DNA from: Hymenochaete sp. R1
Lineage: Eukaryota > Basidiomycota > Agaricomycetes > Hymenochaetales > Hymenochaetaceae
NCBI GenBank assembly: GCA_019400425.1
Contig: JAFREE010000088.1
Location: 39,168-103,167, forward strand
Reading direction: 5' to 3'
Length of the DNA: 64,000 nucleotides
The position numbers and the translations under genes were made by a program. The notes under the pieces are model-generated. The model had not been told where the DNA came from, did no database searches, and saw only the letters and a list, made by a program, of their open reading frames with translations. Below, one piece after another: positions 1 to 12,625 of this stretch (its first letter is position 1; every line of letters begins with the position of its first letter).

Positions 1-2288
1 CGCAACTAGGCTCTCTATACTCCTGAAGAAGCCAGTCCCTCGATCCTTGCTGCTCAGTGGTCCCAGTCTCACCTGGAACTGGGACGCGAAACTTGTGCGG
101 GATACACTTAACTTGTTATCTGCCGATAACAGTCGAATTGTTGTGATGTCGAAGCACTCGAGTATGGACGAAATGGCGGAGAATTGGACGACTGAGCCTA
201 TTTATGGCACTCAATATGCAGTGAAGAGACTCGATGCAGAGATTCTCGATGCTGTACGTGCTTTTCTGTGCTTCAGAAAGGATCCGCTCAAGATAAATTT
301 GACAGGCGAGCGGGTCCAATGACTTATCGGAGCTCTTTCTCCCCGGAAAGAACTTATTTGTGCCATCGAACGTTGACGTAGAGAAAGCGGAAACTGCATC
401 ACCAGCCAAGCAGCCTTCTCTGATCAAGCGTTCGCCTCTTATGGACGTTTGGCTCAAGAAAGACGACCAATTTTGGGTACCTCGGGCTCATATTGTGATT
501 AAGGCTGGAACGTAAGTCCATGGACTGCTTTCGAACGAACCATCTCCTATTAATAATCGTAGACCTACATCGAACACTTCTGCACAAGCCTCGGTCAAGA
601 CAAAGCTCCTGACCGAACTCGTGAAGGATGGTCTCAACGAATACGCGTACGACGCAGATCTCGCAGGGCTGCACTACGAGCTCAACTCTATGCTGGAAGG
701 CCTTCAGATTAAAATCTCTGGGTACAATGACAAGCTGCTTGTCCTTACCCAAGCAGTGCTTAATAAAATAAAGAACCTGGAGATTAAGGAGGACAGATTT
801 CTGACAATAAAAGACGAGGTATGCAAATCTAGAGTGACGCTTAAACAGTGCTGAGAACAGTGGTATTAGCTTAAACGCCAATGGGAAAATGTATCTCTCG
901 ACCAACCCGTCAGACTCACGGACTACTACTGCCGACATATACTAACGGACCAGAACTATACCTTCCACGAAAAACTTGCTGTGATTGACAGTAAGTCACC
1001 ACGCCACTATGAAATGAGATGCTTGCTAATGCCTGTATATAAACAGGCATCACGATGAATGATTTAAAGCAGCACAAAGAAACACTTCTCTCAGCATTGA
1101 AATACTATGTGCTGATAAATGGAAACATGCGGAAGGAGGTAATGAAAGGGCATAAGCTATGAAGGAACCCAGCTGACCGGATTTGTCTTCAGGATGCACT
1201 TCAGATAGCTTCCACACTCGAATCGACCCTTTGCTCGCAAGCACTTCCGGCTGACGAAGTTCCGCACGAACGCACTCGCCTTCTCCCCCAAAGTGAGCAG
1301 AGCCGCTCTAGCTCTTATTTACCGCCGAGTGACCTTCTCTCCTTTCATAGACAGCAATCATATCTGGGATCTCGTCGTGCCTAACCCAGATCAGCTCAAC
1401 GGCGGAATCACATACTACTGTCATATTGGCAATATATCCGACGACAAATTGCGGCCTGCCTTCAAGCTTCTATCGCAAATTTTAGATGAGCCAGCTTTCA
1501 ATATCTTGAGGACACAGGAGCAATTAGGATATCTTGTTTTCTGTACCACTTGGCAAAGCACAGAGTCTCTTGGCTTGCGGATTAGTATACAGTCTGAGAA
1601 GGTTCCCCGCTACCTCGAGACTCGTATCGAGGCTTTCTTAGAGCATATGAGTGGTATAATACAACATATGTCCACAGAGGAGTTCCAGGAACAGAAAAGT
1701 GGCCTCCAGAGGAAGTGGAGGGAGAAGCTGAAGAATCTGAACGAGGAGACCTCACGCTTCTGGAATCAGGTCGAGTCCGGATATTGGGATTTCTCCCGTC
1801 TGGAGCGCGACGCAGCTGCACTGGACAATGTAACGAAAGACGACATCCTAGCCATCTTCAGGCAGCACATCGACCCAGCATCGACCTCTCGTTCGAAGGT
1901 TTCCGTACACATGAGGCCGCAGAAGGCGGCCGCTCTCAAACTCAGTAACGCTGCTGCTCAAGCGTTCCTCGAGGAGCTACGAAACGCAGGGTACGACATG
2001 GACAACGAAGAGTTTGCCAAACATTGTTCCGAAGAGCCTGTCGTGTCTACTGTAAAACAGCACTTTAACGAACTACTCCAAGAACGTTTGGGGGCGAAGT
2101 CGGCAGAATCATTGTTGTTCAAGCTGGATGAACTCGTGCTTCAGCACCCTGCTACAGGTCAGGGTGTTGTAGAGCTTAGCCCAAGCGCAGTATTCATCAC
2201 CGATTGCGCCGCTTTCAGGGAGAGTTTGCTGCTCACGGGCACCGCGAAACCCGTAGCAGACGCCGATCAATTCCTATCCAAACTCTGA
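1..2288 (+). CDS. STE23: Insulinase-family (M16A) zinc metalloprotease, C-terminal part; 5' end outside the window
   Basis: This is the C-terminal part of an insulin-degrading-enzyme/Ste23-type protease, which cleaves short peptides inside a closed chamber. In fungi the family processes a-type pheromone and degrades peptides. The frame is open from base 1 (…SLTWNWDAKLVRDTL…). It continues through six introns (donors near 250, 510, 820, 991, 1138 and 1290) into a long last exon. Diagnostic stretches are NHIWDLVVPNPDQLNGG, RTQEQLGYLVF and the RKWREKLKNLNEE helix, which lie in the third and fourth M16 domains. The catalytic HxxEH motif belongs to the N-terminal domain and is off the window, so activity cannot be judged. 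The protein ends at …ADADQFLSKL with no peroxisomal PTS1. Family assignment is firm. The choice of Ste23 over another M16A paralogue is inferred. Confidence 0.9.
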
Positions 2289-3281
2289 AGTCGACTGTCT
2301 CCATAATTACCATCCTCCTTGTGGAACCGCATTATACGTAGGTAGATCATCCTCCCATATTCTATTCCAGCGTTTCAACCCTTCTTCAGTCAAATGTAAC
2401 TTATTCATACTTGAGGTTACCATCATTATTTTTTGTTTGTCTCTTTGATGCATAATCAAATTATCATAAAGCCTCTAAGTCCTGAATTTTCGAAAATGAA
2501 AGAAACGATAGAGTCATGTTCATGACGAATTTATCAGAAAGTGTCGACGCTTTTACTGGATAGCACCAACATCCGATAGGTAAAGGATCTTGATACATGC
2601 TTCAGACCAATGGTCAGACTTGCCCCCTGACCATGTATTGATAGATATGCAATAACTGATTTTCGGAGTTGGTTCTACATTCCAGAATAGCAATGGAAAT
2701 GATGAGCAACAGAGCAACCTAGACACCAAACATTTGTCTACCCATCGTCATCATGATCATAATCATTAGCTTGAGCTCTGAAACGATACTGCTATCAGGC
2801 ACATAAAAACCCAAACATCATTTGCCTAACACAAATGTATAGGCCATTTAGCGTCACCACAATCACTAAATTTGAGTGCTTGGTCGTCGGCGACGATGAA
2901 ACACTAAGTTCTAAAGCTCTGCAATGGCCCTGAGTTTATAGCATTTTTGAGCTGCAGCGACACTCTCGGGCTTGCTTGTAGTAGCGATCCATTGTCTCAC
3001 AAGGATGAGGCGGCAGCTTCCACCCAAATGTCCCTACACAATGTCACTGAATAACGAACAAGGCTAAGTTCAAAATGAAGTAGATGACAGATAAGAGTAC
3101 ACGACAGCGAGATATATGATGACACGGACACATGCAAAACGAAGGGGAAAAAGAATAGACAGAATCAACAGGAAAAAAAGGCAAGGCTGTCGTCCAGCAA
3201 CCCGCGGGTCAACACACCCCTGCGCAAAGGTTCTTTGAAATAATCATTCGTCTCTGCCGTGAATGCCGACGGATCTAAGTC
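2289..3281. other. Convergent intergenic region, no gene seen
   Basis: This is the roughly 1 kb between the stop codons of the insulinase gene and CKS1, so it should hold two 3' UTRs. It is AT-rich, and all frames are broken by frequent stops. One short inverted repeat is visible, ATGGTCAG (2610-2617) with CTGACCAT (2627-2634). I see no convincing coding exon or RNA gene. Confidence 0.6.
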
Positions 3282-3705
3282 CTAGGGTTTTGGTAATTCC
3301 CTTCGGAACAGTAAAACATGAGGTTCTGGCGCTTTGGGAAGCATAGACATCAGTGTGGTGGGTTTTAAAGCGATGAAGGGACTCTTACAATGCGTTTCAT
3401 AGTGAACCCAGCCTAAGCTTTGAGTGATGCCGATACCGCGCCACTCACGTTCGCTGAGAAGGCGTAACGTTCCCGAGTCGTCCTGTTTGAAGTATTGTTT
3501 CGGAATGAGCTTCAACAAGGGCTTTGGCAGGATGACATGGCGATATTCGAATTTGTCGTCGCAATAGCGCTCAGAATAGTGAATCCTGGGGGTGGCACAA
3601 TTAGCCATGAGTTGAAGCCATGTTAGTCTGTGAAAAAGCTTACTTATCGACGTATTCCTCCCAGCGTTTGAAAGCTTCTGCTTTAGCTTGCTGCGATGCC
3701 TGCAT
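3282..3705 (-). CDS. CKS1: Cyclin-dependent kinase regulatory subunit Cks1/Suc1
   Basis: Cks1 is a small adaptor that binds Cdk1 and phospho-threonine sites. It promotes multisite phosphorylation and SCF-dependent destruction of Cdk inhibitors in the nucleus. There are three exons: 3705-3644, 3585-3389 and 3331-3282. They give exactly 102 residues starting [15 protein letters not shown]. Family hallmarks are [34 protein letters not shown], and the hinge [12 protein letters not shown], which is formed only when the second intron (57 nt) is removed. Anion-binding arginines and the HxPEPH beta-hinge are intact. The insert [14 protein letters not shown] before EWRG is typical of fungal homologues. 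The ATG at 3705 gives a lysine-rich N-terminus without targeting features. This assignment is very secure. Confidence 0.95.
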
Positions 3706-4253
3706 CCTGCAGAAAGGAGAGGTCGTTGGGGACAAAGAACGAAAGTGATGAAGAACAACGAAGAACGGGTGGAACGATGAAGAAGGAAAGGAAAGTACAG
3801 CCCCGATGATGGACGCGAAGTGTCACAAGCGTGATGTGTTCACGTGCTTTGTCACTAGTTACCCTTTATGGGTTGAACTTTAAATCATGGCGGCTCAACC
3901 CCATACTTCTCCCTTTCCGACCACGATGTCGCCATTCTAAAATCTCAAGAGAACGGGAGGAAATCTGGCTTCGTATTCAACGTAACAAAACTTCAATAAT
4001 TCTCAAGAAATGAATTATTGCTTGCAAGAAAATTGCGTTGTATTTACATGCGCATTGTTGAACTATGGTGAAGTACATAAAGTAAAAGAAGCTAATCGAT
4101 AGGGAAAGTACTTGAGTGGGAGTAGTTGTAACTTAATTCAGGATTTGTCGAAGGATAACGAATACAGTGAGTTTTTCCGTAGATGCCAATGAAGGGGAAT
4201 TTACTTGAATGGAATTTAATCTAGAGAAACGCAGGGGCGATCCGACCCTTTTT
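3706..4253. other. CKS1 upstream region and IDO 3' flank
   Basis: This 548-bp spacer contains the CKS1 promoter/5' UTR (proximal to 3706) and the 3' UTR of the dioxygenase gene. The CKS1-proximal part has a purine-rich + strand (3757-3795), that is, a CT-rich 5' UTR on the CKS1 strand. The 3960-4250 stretch is AT-rich. The longest frame here, about 60 codons, has no recognisable product. Confidence 0.5.
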
Positions 4254-5873
4254 CTAATCCAGAACGGCTCGTTTCGTCGCATCTCGTCCAGCCTTGAGAA
4301 GTGTAGCTAGCTCCGTTCCCCCCGTTCCGCGCGCAGGTCTACGACCGTCATCAGTTTGTTGCTGTCTGGCGATGGCCTTCATTGCTGGGCACTCTATCTT
4401 GGACGCGTTCACAACATACAGGCAGACTATCCGAATGTGAGCATCGCGGAATTTCCTCAAAGCCTTTACCGCGGAATTGTACGGATCGCGAAGAACTGGT
4501 GTCTCTTTGACAAGCTCTCGAAGTGGTCGTGGCGAGTTTTCCAAATACACGAGATAGTCGCGATGTAAACCTGGCATATAGCGACGCCTACAATAAACTC
4601 AGGTCAGCATATGCGTCTTAGAATTACTACGAGGCACGCACATTCTCTGCATGAAACCTGTGTCCGCTCTTTTGTTGTCATCTGACGGCGCAGGATAGCG
4701 TCTTTGGCTCAGTTTGTGGTCGATATCCAACCACACATCCAAAGCGTGCATTAATGCAGATTGCCCTCCCGACGGTCCACTCACATATTGGGTCTCTGAG
4801 GCTTTGACACCTTCAAAGACCCATCCATGTGAAGTCGGCCCCCCAGAGTCTGCTCCATTAAACCATGGACGCACTTGCCAAAAGAAGACATTTCGGTCGC
4901 AACCCGCTAAAACGCTCTTCACGACGTCGGTCAAGTCATCAATGAGGTTCGCTATTCTATTGAGATCGCGGGAGACCTTGCAGACACTGGCACTGTCCTT
5001 CACGTTAGGTAGGCTGTGAAATTCCTCGATGATGCTCAGTAACTCGACGCCTCGAAGCTCAACACCTAGAGATGCACGGTAGAACTCGTGCTCTGCGTCT
5101 AATCCAGAGAATGTCTGCGAGAAAGTTACGTTGTCGAGTGACAAAGGGAGCAACGGATTGATAGGCCGAGCATTCCAAAGAACTGTGTCGGCATATGTCA
5201 GGACAGGCGCGATCCCCAAGGTTTGGGAGACAGCGACGAGAGGTATCGCCAATGTCTGCGGTACGACAATTGGTGACGAGCCATCGGAATGTGGAATTGA
5301 ATGGACGTAGAAGTGGGTTAGATAAGCCAGCACGACATGTGCTCTTTGAAGCGTCCTTCTATCTCCCATGAGCGTAGAGGTAGATAATAAGGGTCCCTGT
5401 TGATTTAGGGTAAGCACGCAAGTTATAAATCTAAACTAATCTGATCGACTTACCTCCCGGACCCGTCGCCGCCAGATTTCGCCACTCTCTCTTTTCTCGA
5501 CAGATTCTATGGATTCGTCCTGGCCGAGGCTGAGGGTTTCAGGAGCATCAGCTAGAGCCCTCTCCCAAAAGTCGAATGCGGGTGGAAGGCGTCGCAAAGG
5601 CTCGGGTGGCACAAAGCCAGTGTCCCTTGCTATGTCGAATTCGGCATTGGCTCTGGGCTGTTGCGCTCCCATGTACCGTAACCGCTGGAGAATCTCGTTG
5701 AAGCCTGAGGTACCGAGGCGTAGAAGTTCGTAGGGGGTAAGAACGCTGTGAATATAATCCATCGACTTCAAAATCGACTGTAACAGTGCTTCAAATGACA
5801 GTGTCTGGATAGGGTACGGTAGAAGAAGGGGATATGCGTATAGCGATGGTAAGGAAATGTGAGGATGCTGCAC
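4254..5873 (-). CDS. Indoleamine 2,3-dioxygenase (heme tryptophan dioxygenase)
   Basis: The enzyme opens the indole ring of L-tryptophan to N-formylkynurenine, the first step of the kynurenine route to NAD or of tryptophan degradation. It is cytosolic. Three exons (5873-5454, 5396-4642, 4587-4254) give 502 residues. Markers are LPPAFDFWERALADAPETL, QRAHVVLAYLTHFYVHSIP, the long helical middle with WFNGADSGGPTSHGWVFEG, and SGGQSALMHALDVWLDIDH. The diagnostic heme site is RRYMPGLHRDYL, assembled across intron 2, whose histidine is the expected proximal iron ligand. The C-terminus GTGGTELATLLKAGRDATK matches the family's GTGGT…LK…RD.T ending. The start at 5873 is the only ATG consistent with the conserved LPSLYAYPLLLPYP region. 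Fungi often carry several IDO paralogues of differing activity, so I give no symbol. Confidence 0.93.
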
Positions 5874-7600
5874 GCCATTCCATCTGTCCTTTATAGGCGG
5901 CTATCGGCGAGGGTCTCGAAACTGGGAGTTTATTTGGTCAGTTTAACCCGACATAGCATCTGCTACCAAACGATCAAACCAGTCGTTGAAGTCGACGATG
6001 ACTCAATTGACGACTACGGCTGTTCTCCACTTTTAGCATTATACAAATGCAGTCCGGTGTCTGACGATGACGCCCCTATTCACCTTCTTTGGCCACGCCA
6101 CTTCGAAACTACACTCGCCTAAATTCTTAAATCCGATTTGCTTTGTTTGTTGAAAAGGGAAGGTTTGTCCATGAACATCGCAACTCATAAGGTCCCGACG
6201 CGCGGAGTTGGGCGCGTGTCGTTAATTCCCCGTTCCCCTTCGCATACCGACCGCGGCCAAGTACTAAAAGTATCCCACGGTTCGACATCACTCAGATTCA
6301 CCGAACTAGGATATCATTGACGGGAAGGGAGGCAAGGAAGGATATTCAGTAGAACTATTTCGGAGTTCAGGCCGCGTGAGCGATGAAGCATCCGGCTTGT
6401 AAGTCGATGAGGTGGCTCTGCCTATCCCATCAAGACCGTTTGATGTGTATCCCGCCACAATAATCTACGGTTTCGACCTCAATCGCGAGGATATGAGACG
6501 AGCTTCACATGAACTGCTTGTGACTCCCAGCTCAAATACTAACCATTGATGTTGGTGTCACCCCTTACTCAGATGTATCCATGCATGGAAGTCCGATAAC
6601 TTCGTGACATCCCACTAAAAAGCTTTGTCAGGAAAAGAACCTCCGATAGGATTACAGATGCATCTCGAAGAGTCTATCTATATATGTATGTGTGACAACC
6701 AATAATAAACCATTAGTTTGTTTGCGGGGAAGAAAGCACGTATAGGCATATTTTTGGTAGAAGGGTATAGGTATGACATTGAATTTCACCATAGATTGTC
6801 AACCTTTATCTCTCAACGTTATCTACGCGAATTTTTCATCATTCGGCCTCAGGCGGGCCGTTTCACACGCCCGGGCTTGGGAGTTGTCCGGCACTGACCT
6901 AATATTTAAATTTAGGAAAGATGTTACATATGCAATGATGTCTTGTGCTTGTAACGTCGACACTGTATTCGTAACTTGCCATCACTTGCCTCCGGACAAA
7001 TATTCTGATTACGGGGTCGGACAACGGCGTCAAAAGCGTGATACCGAAGCATCTCAAACGCAGTGAGCAGTGATTCTGAACGTGATTGCATAGTATGCTC
7101 ATTCTTTGAAAATGAACGTGAAACGGCTGAGCAACTGGCTCTAGTCCTGAGCAAGAGAACTAGAAAATGAGCATTAAGCTTGCGAACTTGCCACGCGATG
7201 CAATGATCTCAATCAAACGGAGGCTATTCATGGCTCAGTTCAGGGTCGTTATTTACTTGCGCCCTTACCGACCTCGATTGCCTTTGGTGAGTGTAGAGCA
7301 TAGGCGAAGATTGAGAATGCATGTTCTGGAGAAGATGAGAAACATCCTCTAATCGCGAGATGAGACCGCCAGACATATATGCCTCCAAGCTGTCCACGCG
7401 AAGTTCCATTGAGTACGACTTTGGCCTTCTCTTGATCTCAGGGCCGACACGCCACGTGGATGCACAGTTAATGACAATCCATGGGTGTTCAGCACGTTTT
7501 AAACAAGCGACGCACAGGATTGTGCCACCATTGACAACCAACAGCCAGGTCATAGCTGGAAAGCCATCTACTCTCTTATTGCGATCAAATCGACTAAAAT
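5874..7600. other. Long spacer with no supported gene
   Basis: This is 1.7 kb between the IDO start and the HIBCH stop. Short frames on both strands (for example 87 codons at 5859-6122 and 97 codons at 6773-7066) show no family resemblance. A 130-codon frame on the minus strand (7619-7224) begins only with TTG and overlaps the HIBCH stop. The region near 5874-6100 should hold the IDO promoter. A fast-evolving small gene cannot be excluded. Confidence 0.4.
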
Positions 7601-9423
7601 CTAAACCCAAGTTAAGCAATGATTATTGTTTGGGTCTTCTACCTCCTTGCATCGGCGAGCCGCGACCTCCCGTATCTTAGCCTCCACGCCATGTTTGTTC
7701 CCAGTCATCGCCTGGAAGTGCTCTACGAGCTCATCAAGCGTGAGTGCAACCGCACCGCTCTGAGGGTGCTCTCCAAGGACTACTTGTCTTATTTCTTCCT
7801 CAGATGGCAAGCCGAACGAGCGAACCCGGTTACTGTTACCCCGAAGTGACTCATTTTCGATATTCAGTACTGGTGCGGCTTTGACCAGTTTCGAGTCATC
7901 GAAGAACTGATTGAGGATGTCATCCGTAACTTCCGGCAGGGAACTGGGTGACCAAGCAGGTCTGCCTTCCCGATTCTTCTCTATGAGGACCGACGTAACC
8001 CCCGTTGTGAAGTCTGGACTGCCCCCCGTCTGTTAGAGAAACAATGAAACTTCGTTGACTTTGATAGGTGCATAAAATATCAGCTTACGAGGAAAGCGGT
8101 GGCTATACCCAGTTCCATTCGAAGTGCGTCGGCCAAAGTCAAATGTTTTCCCCGTCGAATAGCTTGCAAAGCAACCTTAAGACTAGTTGGACTACGGAAC
8201 TCCAATGCCGCCAGGGTAATTTTTGCCCAATCTTTGACCGCATCCGCCTCCGACTCCACCATATTTTTCAACGCGGCGAAAATGGCATCTACGGAATCAT
8301 GTCCGAAAGCTGCATCGACTGCCACACGGATGCCGTTTGTGATATGGTTTGGCTTCTCATCAGGCATGGGTTCGTCGTAATGATCCTCAATTAACGAGTT
8401 TATCATTTCCGGTGTCGGGTCTTGAAGTGAGCTTAGTGCCTCAAGGAGTTGGGGTATTCTTCTTGATGGAACATAATGAGTGGCTAGCCCCAGTTCACTA
8501 ATGAGTAAAAGACGATGTTACACTGTCAGAAATCGCCTAATCCCATGGATCTTAAAACGTACAACGCGGCCCTGCCCTTTATGGAGTCACTCGTTAAACC
8601 AAGGTAAGTACCCACTTCTCCGTCCAATCTGGGTAAGAAGTAAGAAGCTCCCACATCTGGGCAATAACCTATCTTAGTCTCCGGCATTGCGAAGACGGTT
8701 GATTCCGTTGCAATTCTAAAAGGAGCATGAGCGGCCAAGCCGACCCCTCCTCCCACTTATGAGAGTTCTTTATTAAATATCATGAAGAGGAATGAAAAAT
8801 CCGGCTTACTGGTGTTTCCATCCAAAATACACACATATGGCTTCTTTAGCTTAGCCAGGCTATAGTCAAGTTCGAATCTACGAGCCAAAGTAAGCAAATG
8901 ATATCGCATGGTGTCGGGATACTCCTCACTCGTTCTTGAAATAATCGACAGCTTTGGGAAGAGTAGCTTTGTCTGCAGCATCATTGATTACGGCTGGAGA
9001 TAGGTCCGGTCAGTTAGCATGTCATGGAGGTAGCTTCGGGGACGTACACACGACATCGCCACCCGCACAGAACGAACGTCCTTTCCCACTTCCTACCACG
9101 ATCTGACAGAGCTCCGAATTTTCCCATTCCTGGAAAAGAAAGGTTCAAATCCTGACGCCGCGATGACCGCAGAATACTCGCCTTGATCTTGGGACGGAGT
9201 TCATTTATCATAGCGCCGTCAAGAGCATTATGCTTATCCGGACGATTCAGAATGTACTTTCTAACAGGGCCAGTTGATTCGAACAAAACTGATGGCTGTT
9301 AGTTGTGAGTTCGACATGCTGTAGAGGTGAAAAAGCGCGACATCATACCTCTTCAGCTGTCGATGACATATTCATATGTTGCGTGATGAGTCTCGTTCTA
9401 GAAAGCAAAGTCGAGCGATACAT
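7601..9423 (-). CDS. 3-hydroxyisobutyryl-CoA hydrolase, mitochondrial (crotonase family)
   Basis: This enzyme hydrolyses 3-hydroxyisobutyryl-CoA to free 3-hydroxyisobutyrate in valine catabolism, in mitochondria. The sequence shows the crotonase N-terminus [20 protein letters not shown], the oxyanion/active-site strand [19 protein letters not shown], and [20 protein letters not shown], which is specific to the HIBCH/Ehd3 branch. The C-terminus [15 protein letters not shown]…CLTWV matches fungal relatives. I place the start at the ATG at 9423 because it adds [17 protein letters not shown], an Arg/Ser-rich presequence without acidic residues. Intron 1 then joins STAEE to PSVLFESTG. In-frame ATGs at residues 17 and 19 could give a shorter form. 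The gene is interrupted by several introns and runs divergently from TBCE with 249 bp between starts. Confidence 0.9.
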
Positions 9424-9672
9424 CCTACGAGCGGAAAGAGCGAACATTGGCCTCAAACTTGAAAAAGGCAGGGCCGGAGTAGACGCGCTCAATGTGTCTC
9501 AATTCGAAGAACACGGCGCGGGACGATGAGATGACGGAACGACGACGGAATGTGAACAGTTTCCGAAGGTCCGGCTCGGCCCGGCATTCCCCCTCGCGGT
9601 GTCCCGTCAAATGATCGGCGCCATCGTGTTTCGTCCCTTGACATTCTCCCACATTCACATTGACCATTGACC
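9424..9672. promoter_or_regulatory. Shared divergent promoter, HIBCH / TBCE
   Basis: Only 249 bp separate the two divergent start codons, so both promoters and 5' UTRs must lie here. No TATAAA is visible. The sequence is mixed in composition. A bidirectional promoter is inferred from spacing, not from a recognised site. Confidence 0.5.
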
Positions 9673-11952
9673 ATGCTCAAATCACGGACACATGATCCAT
9701 GCGTAGGGCAGAGAATTCTTTATTTAAACCACAGAGGTACAATAAAATATATTGGGCAAGTCTCAGGAACAAGTGGCTCTTGGTTGGGTGTTGAATGGGA
9801 TAATCCCGTTCGGGGAAAACACAGTGGGAGTAAAGATGGCGTTCCATACTTTACATGCAGGTAAGTCCCCTCCTTTGATACTCGTTTGAAGGTGTGGTAT
9901 AAAATGTTCCGCTCTTCTCGTCTCTCTAGTATACCGGGATCGGGGTCTTTCATCCGATTGACTCTGTCCGTGTGTTTCGGCCAATCCTTTCTACAGGCTC
10001 TAATATCGAAGTATGTCGATGAGTCGCAGAGCACCAAATCAAAAGAGACCATCACTCTCGGATCGAGTAATGGTGCGATAGAAGTTGAGGCCGTTGGACT
10101 TGACAAAGTTCGTGGCAAACTTTCGCGCCTCGAGCGACTTCGTGGAATCAGCCTCGACTCCGAGAACGTGGCATTTCCTGACCCACCCGGGGAAATCATG
10201 AAAACTTGTCCAAGTGAGCGCGAAACTATTGATGCTGATATATTGCTCTCCTCATTGCTTTCCGGTAACAGACGTGAGAAGCCTCGATCTTTCAAACAGC
10301 CTTTTGGGACTTTGGGATGTTATTACTTCCATAGCAGTTGAGCTGCCAGCTCTCACGGAGCTTGTCCTAGAGTAAGTCATAAGGGTTGGTGGCGTCGTTG
10401 TTAATGCCTATCACTTTTGAAGCCACAATCGTTTCTCAAATATAGTGATGCCCCAGCGACTACGGACGTCCTTTCGCAACTTACAAGAGCTGCGCCTAAA
10501 TCATACTTGGATGCCTTGGCCGGAAATAAAAAAACTGATATTTGAAATGCCGTCGCTGCGTGTCCTTGAAATAGGGTCCAACCGGTTAGAAAGACTGTAC
10601 GACACAGGTTTGGAAGATGAAGCAAAGAGCTCCATTCTTGAGGTTCTTAATTTCGATGAGAACGGGCTTCAAGATTGGTGTGACACCATGGTGTCCATAT
10701 CAGGGTTTTCACTGTCGGGAATTTCTTCTTTCATAACCCTTATATGCTTTTGACTCAGAAAATGCGTATTTCAGCTTGAAACGACTAGTTTTGACGTCGA
10801 ACGGCATTTCTGACATATCACCAATGCCACCGCCCTACAAACCTTCCGGAGTCGAACACATAAGTCTTCAAGACAATCGGCTGTCCACTTGGGCTAGCAT
10901 TGATGCGCTCGGTACATGGCTTCCCAAACTGAAATCTCTTAGTATCGGAGAAAATCCGCTGATAATGGGTTGGTAGTGGGCACTTGCTCTATCTGATTCG
11001 GTACACTCCGTATTATTGACACTAAGTTATGCTCCAGATGAATCAACGAGGCACGACTTCAGGCAGCAAACAATAGCAAGGTTACCGAGTATTGAAGCGC
11101 TCAACGGTACTTCTGTAAGTATTTGTGCCATCCGGTCCCGAAGTTTTAGCCACAACAGTTGACGACTTCACCGCGCCCGTCTCATCCCCCTCGACCTTCT
11201 TGTAACTAAACGCTTCCCCCGTCAGATTTCCAGCAAGGAACGGATCGACTGCGAGTTGTATTGCCTCTCTCAGCTCTCACGCGACGAATCTATCTCCGAC
11301 GTAGGGCGCGAAAGGCTGTTTCCGCGCTGGAGAGAGCTGTGCGAAAGTGAGAGCGCCTCCGTCTCCATTCTTTTAGAAGTCCGTCGCCCAGAGACTCACC
11401 CATCTCCCTGAATTTGGTTTTTTCTATTTCCTTAATGTGTTGGGCTGTTCAAGAACACGGGGCCCCGGAAATGAAGCGGACCTTGCATGCCCGTGATACT
11501 ATTGCCAGCCGACTCATTGGTGTGTACTCTTTTTTCTTTCTAGACCCTGGGCCGCCTTCCCAATGACCCCGGTGCAATCTGTAGACATCAGCGCACATAA
11601 CGGACTTCGATTTACACCTGGAAAATGTATACATGTTGAAAAGGTATCCGCAGGAAACGTCATGACTGAGCTTCCTCCACCAACACCACTACGCGTCTTG
11701 CCGACCATGGCGATGCGCGTTTTCAAACTTAAACTCTCAAAGGTCTTAAAGCTTCCGTTGGATACCTTCCAACTCGATGATGCTGATGTTTACCTTGTTA
11801 TGGGTGACGACAAGCTATCGAAGTTGGACCTTCGTGAAGAAGAGCGGGATTTGGCTTGGTGGGGAATTCAAAATGGATCACATGTTATAGTGCTTGCGAA
11901 GCGATCTCACCATCAAAGAGCAAACTGTTCCGAAATCGTGGAGGTGACATAA
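9673..11952 (+). CDS. Tubulin-folding cofactor E (TBCE): CAP-Gly, LRR, ubiquitin-like
   Basis: Cofactor E assembles and disassembles alpha/beta-tubulin heterodimers with cofactors C and D. The start ATG at 9673 gives MLKSRTHDPCVGQRILYLNH. A CAP-Gly domain follows (GSWLGVEWDNPVRGKHSG, then YFTC, then IPGSGSFIR after intron 1). Next come leucine-rich repeats, for example VRSLDLSNSLLGLWDV, LPALTELVLE, LQELRLNHTWMPWPEIKKL, SLRVLEIGSNRL and LKRLVLTSNGISDI. The protein ends with a ubiquitin-like fold (VFKLKLSKVLKLPLDTF … WWGIQNGSHVIVLAKR). This three-part order is diagnostic for TBCE. Introns are numerous, and the mid-gene exons around 10730-11560 were followed only by family resemblance, so internal boundaries there are approximate. 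Confidence 0.9.
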
Positions 11953-12625
11953 TTATATTAGCATGTGTGTACTCTATCACGAAGCACTGACCGGATTTTA
12001 CCAAATGAACGTAAGTCAATACCTGACTCGTACCGGTGATTGTAGTTACTCCTAGAAAGTTCGGAGTTTTTAGTTGAATGGCCGCAATAGCGCCCCTCCA
12101 TGAGAACATCGACAGGGTGCCAAAATAATGCAGCAATTTTAGAGGCGACTTCCTAGTCGATAGGGAAGCTTGATTGTTTCCTTGGGCTCATTGGCATCCA
12201 GGCGGGCCTACGCACAAACGTCGCGCGCCCTATATAGCTCTATATAGGTAGTCCTTAACATTCCGAGGATCAGCTTGACGGTCCACCATGCTTGCGTCCG
12301 CATTAATGCATAGCCTTCCTCTATCCATTCGCTTCGTTCTCAAATCGCAAAGGTAAGGGCCCATAGCAGCAATTGCCTCCAGCGCCACAAACGATCCTCG
12401 AAGGATAACCTAAGGATGATTGACCATTTTCGGACTAAACTCATAACGATCCATGTAACCGAGGTAAACGCGAAGGAACCACAATTCGAACCGCGGCCAA
12501 AGGGAAGGAACAACAAATATGACGAATCCTAGGACATTTCATATACGGAAACCATTTCAAGATAGGCATTTGCCATTCGAATGAACCCGATCCTTTCGTT
12601 CCAAAGGGCCTGAGAAACCTGACTT
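11953..12625. other. Convergent intergenic region, no gene seen
   Basis: This holds the 3' flanks of TBCE and of the SR-protein gene. It contains a tandem palindromic CTATATAG at about 12229-12246. No coding frame resembles a known protein. Confidence 0.5.

Noticed and set aside
4714..5019. 101-codon plus-strand frame inside the dioxygenase
   Set aside because: It is antisense to a well-matched IDO exon and unlike any known protein.
7224..7619. 130-codon minus-strand frame just after HIBCH
   Set aside because: It begins only with TTG and overlaps the HIBCH stop in another frame. HIBCH already ends with the family's normal C-terminus.
9110..9165. T-loop-like GGTTCAAATCC suggesting a tRNA
   Set aside because: It lies inside HIBCH. 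No acceptor stem or A-box at the right distance could be found.
12470..12520. GGTTCGAATT on the minus strand as a possible tRNA T-arm
   Set aside because: The flanking bases do not pair as a T-stem and no cloverleaf can be drawn.
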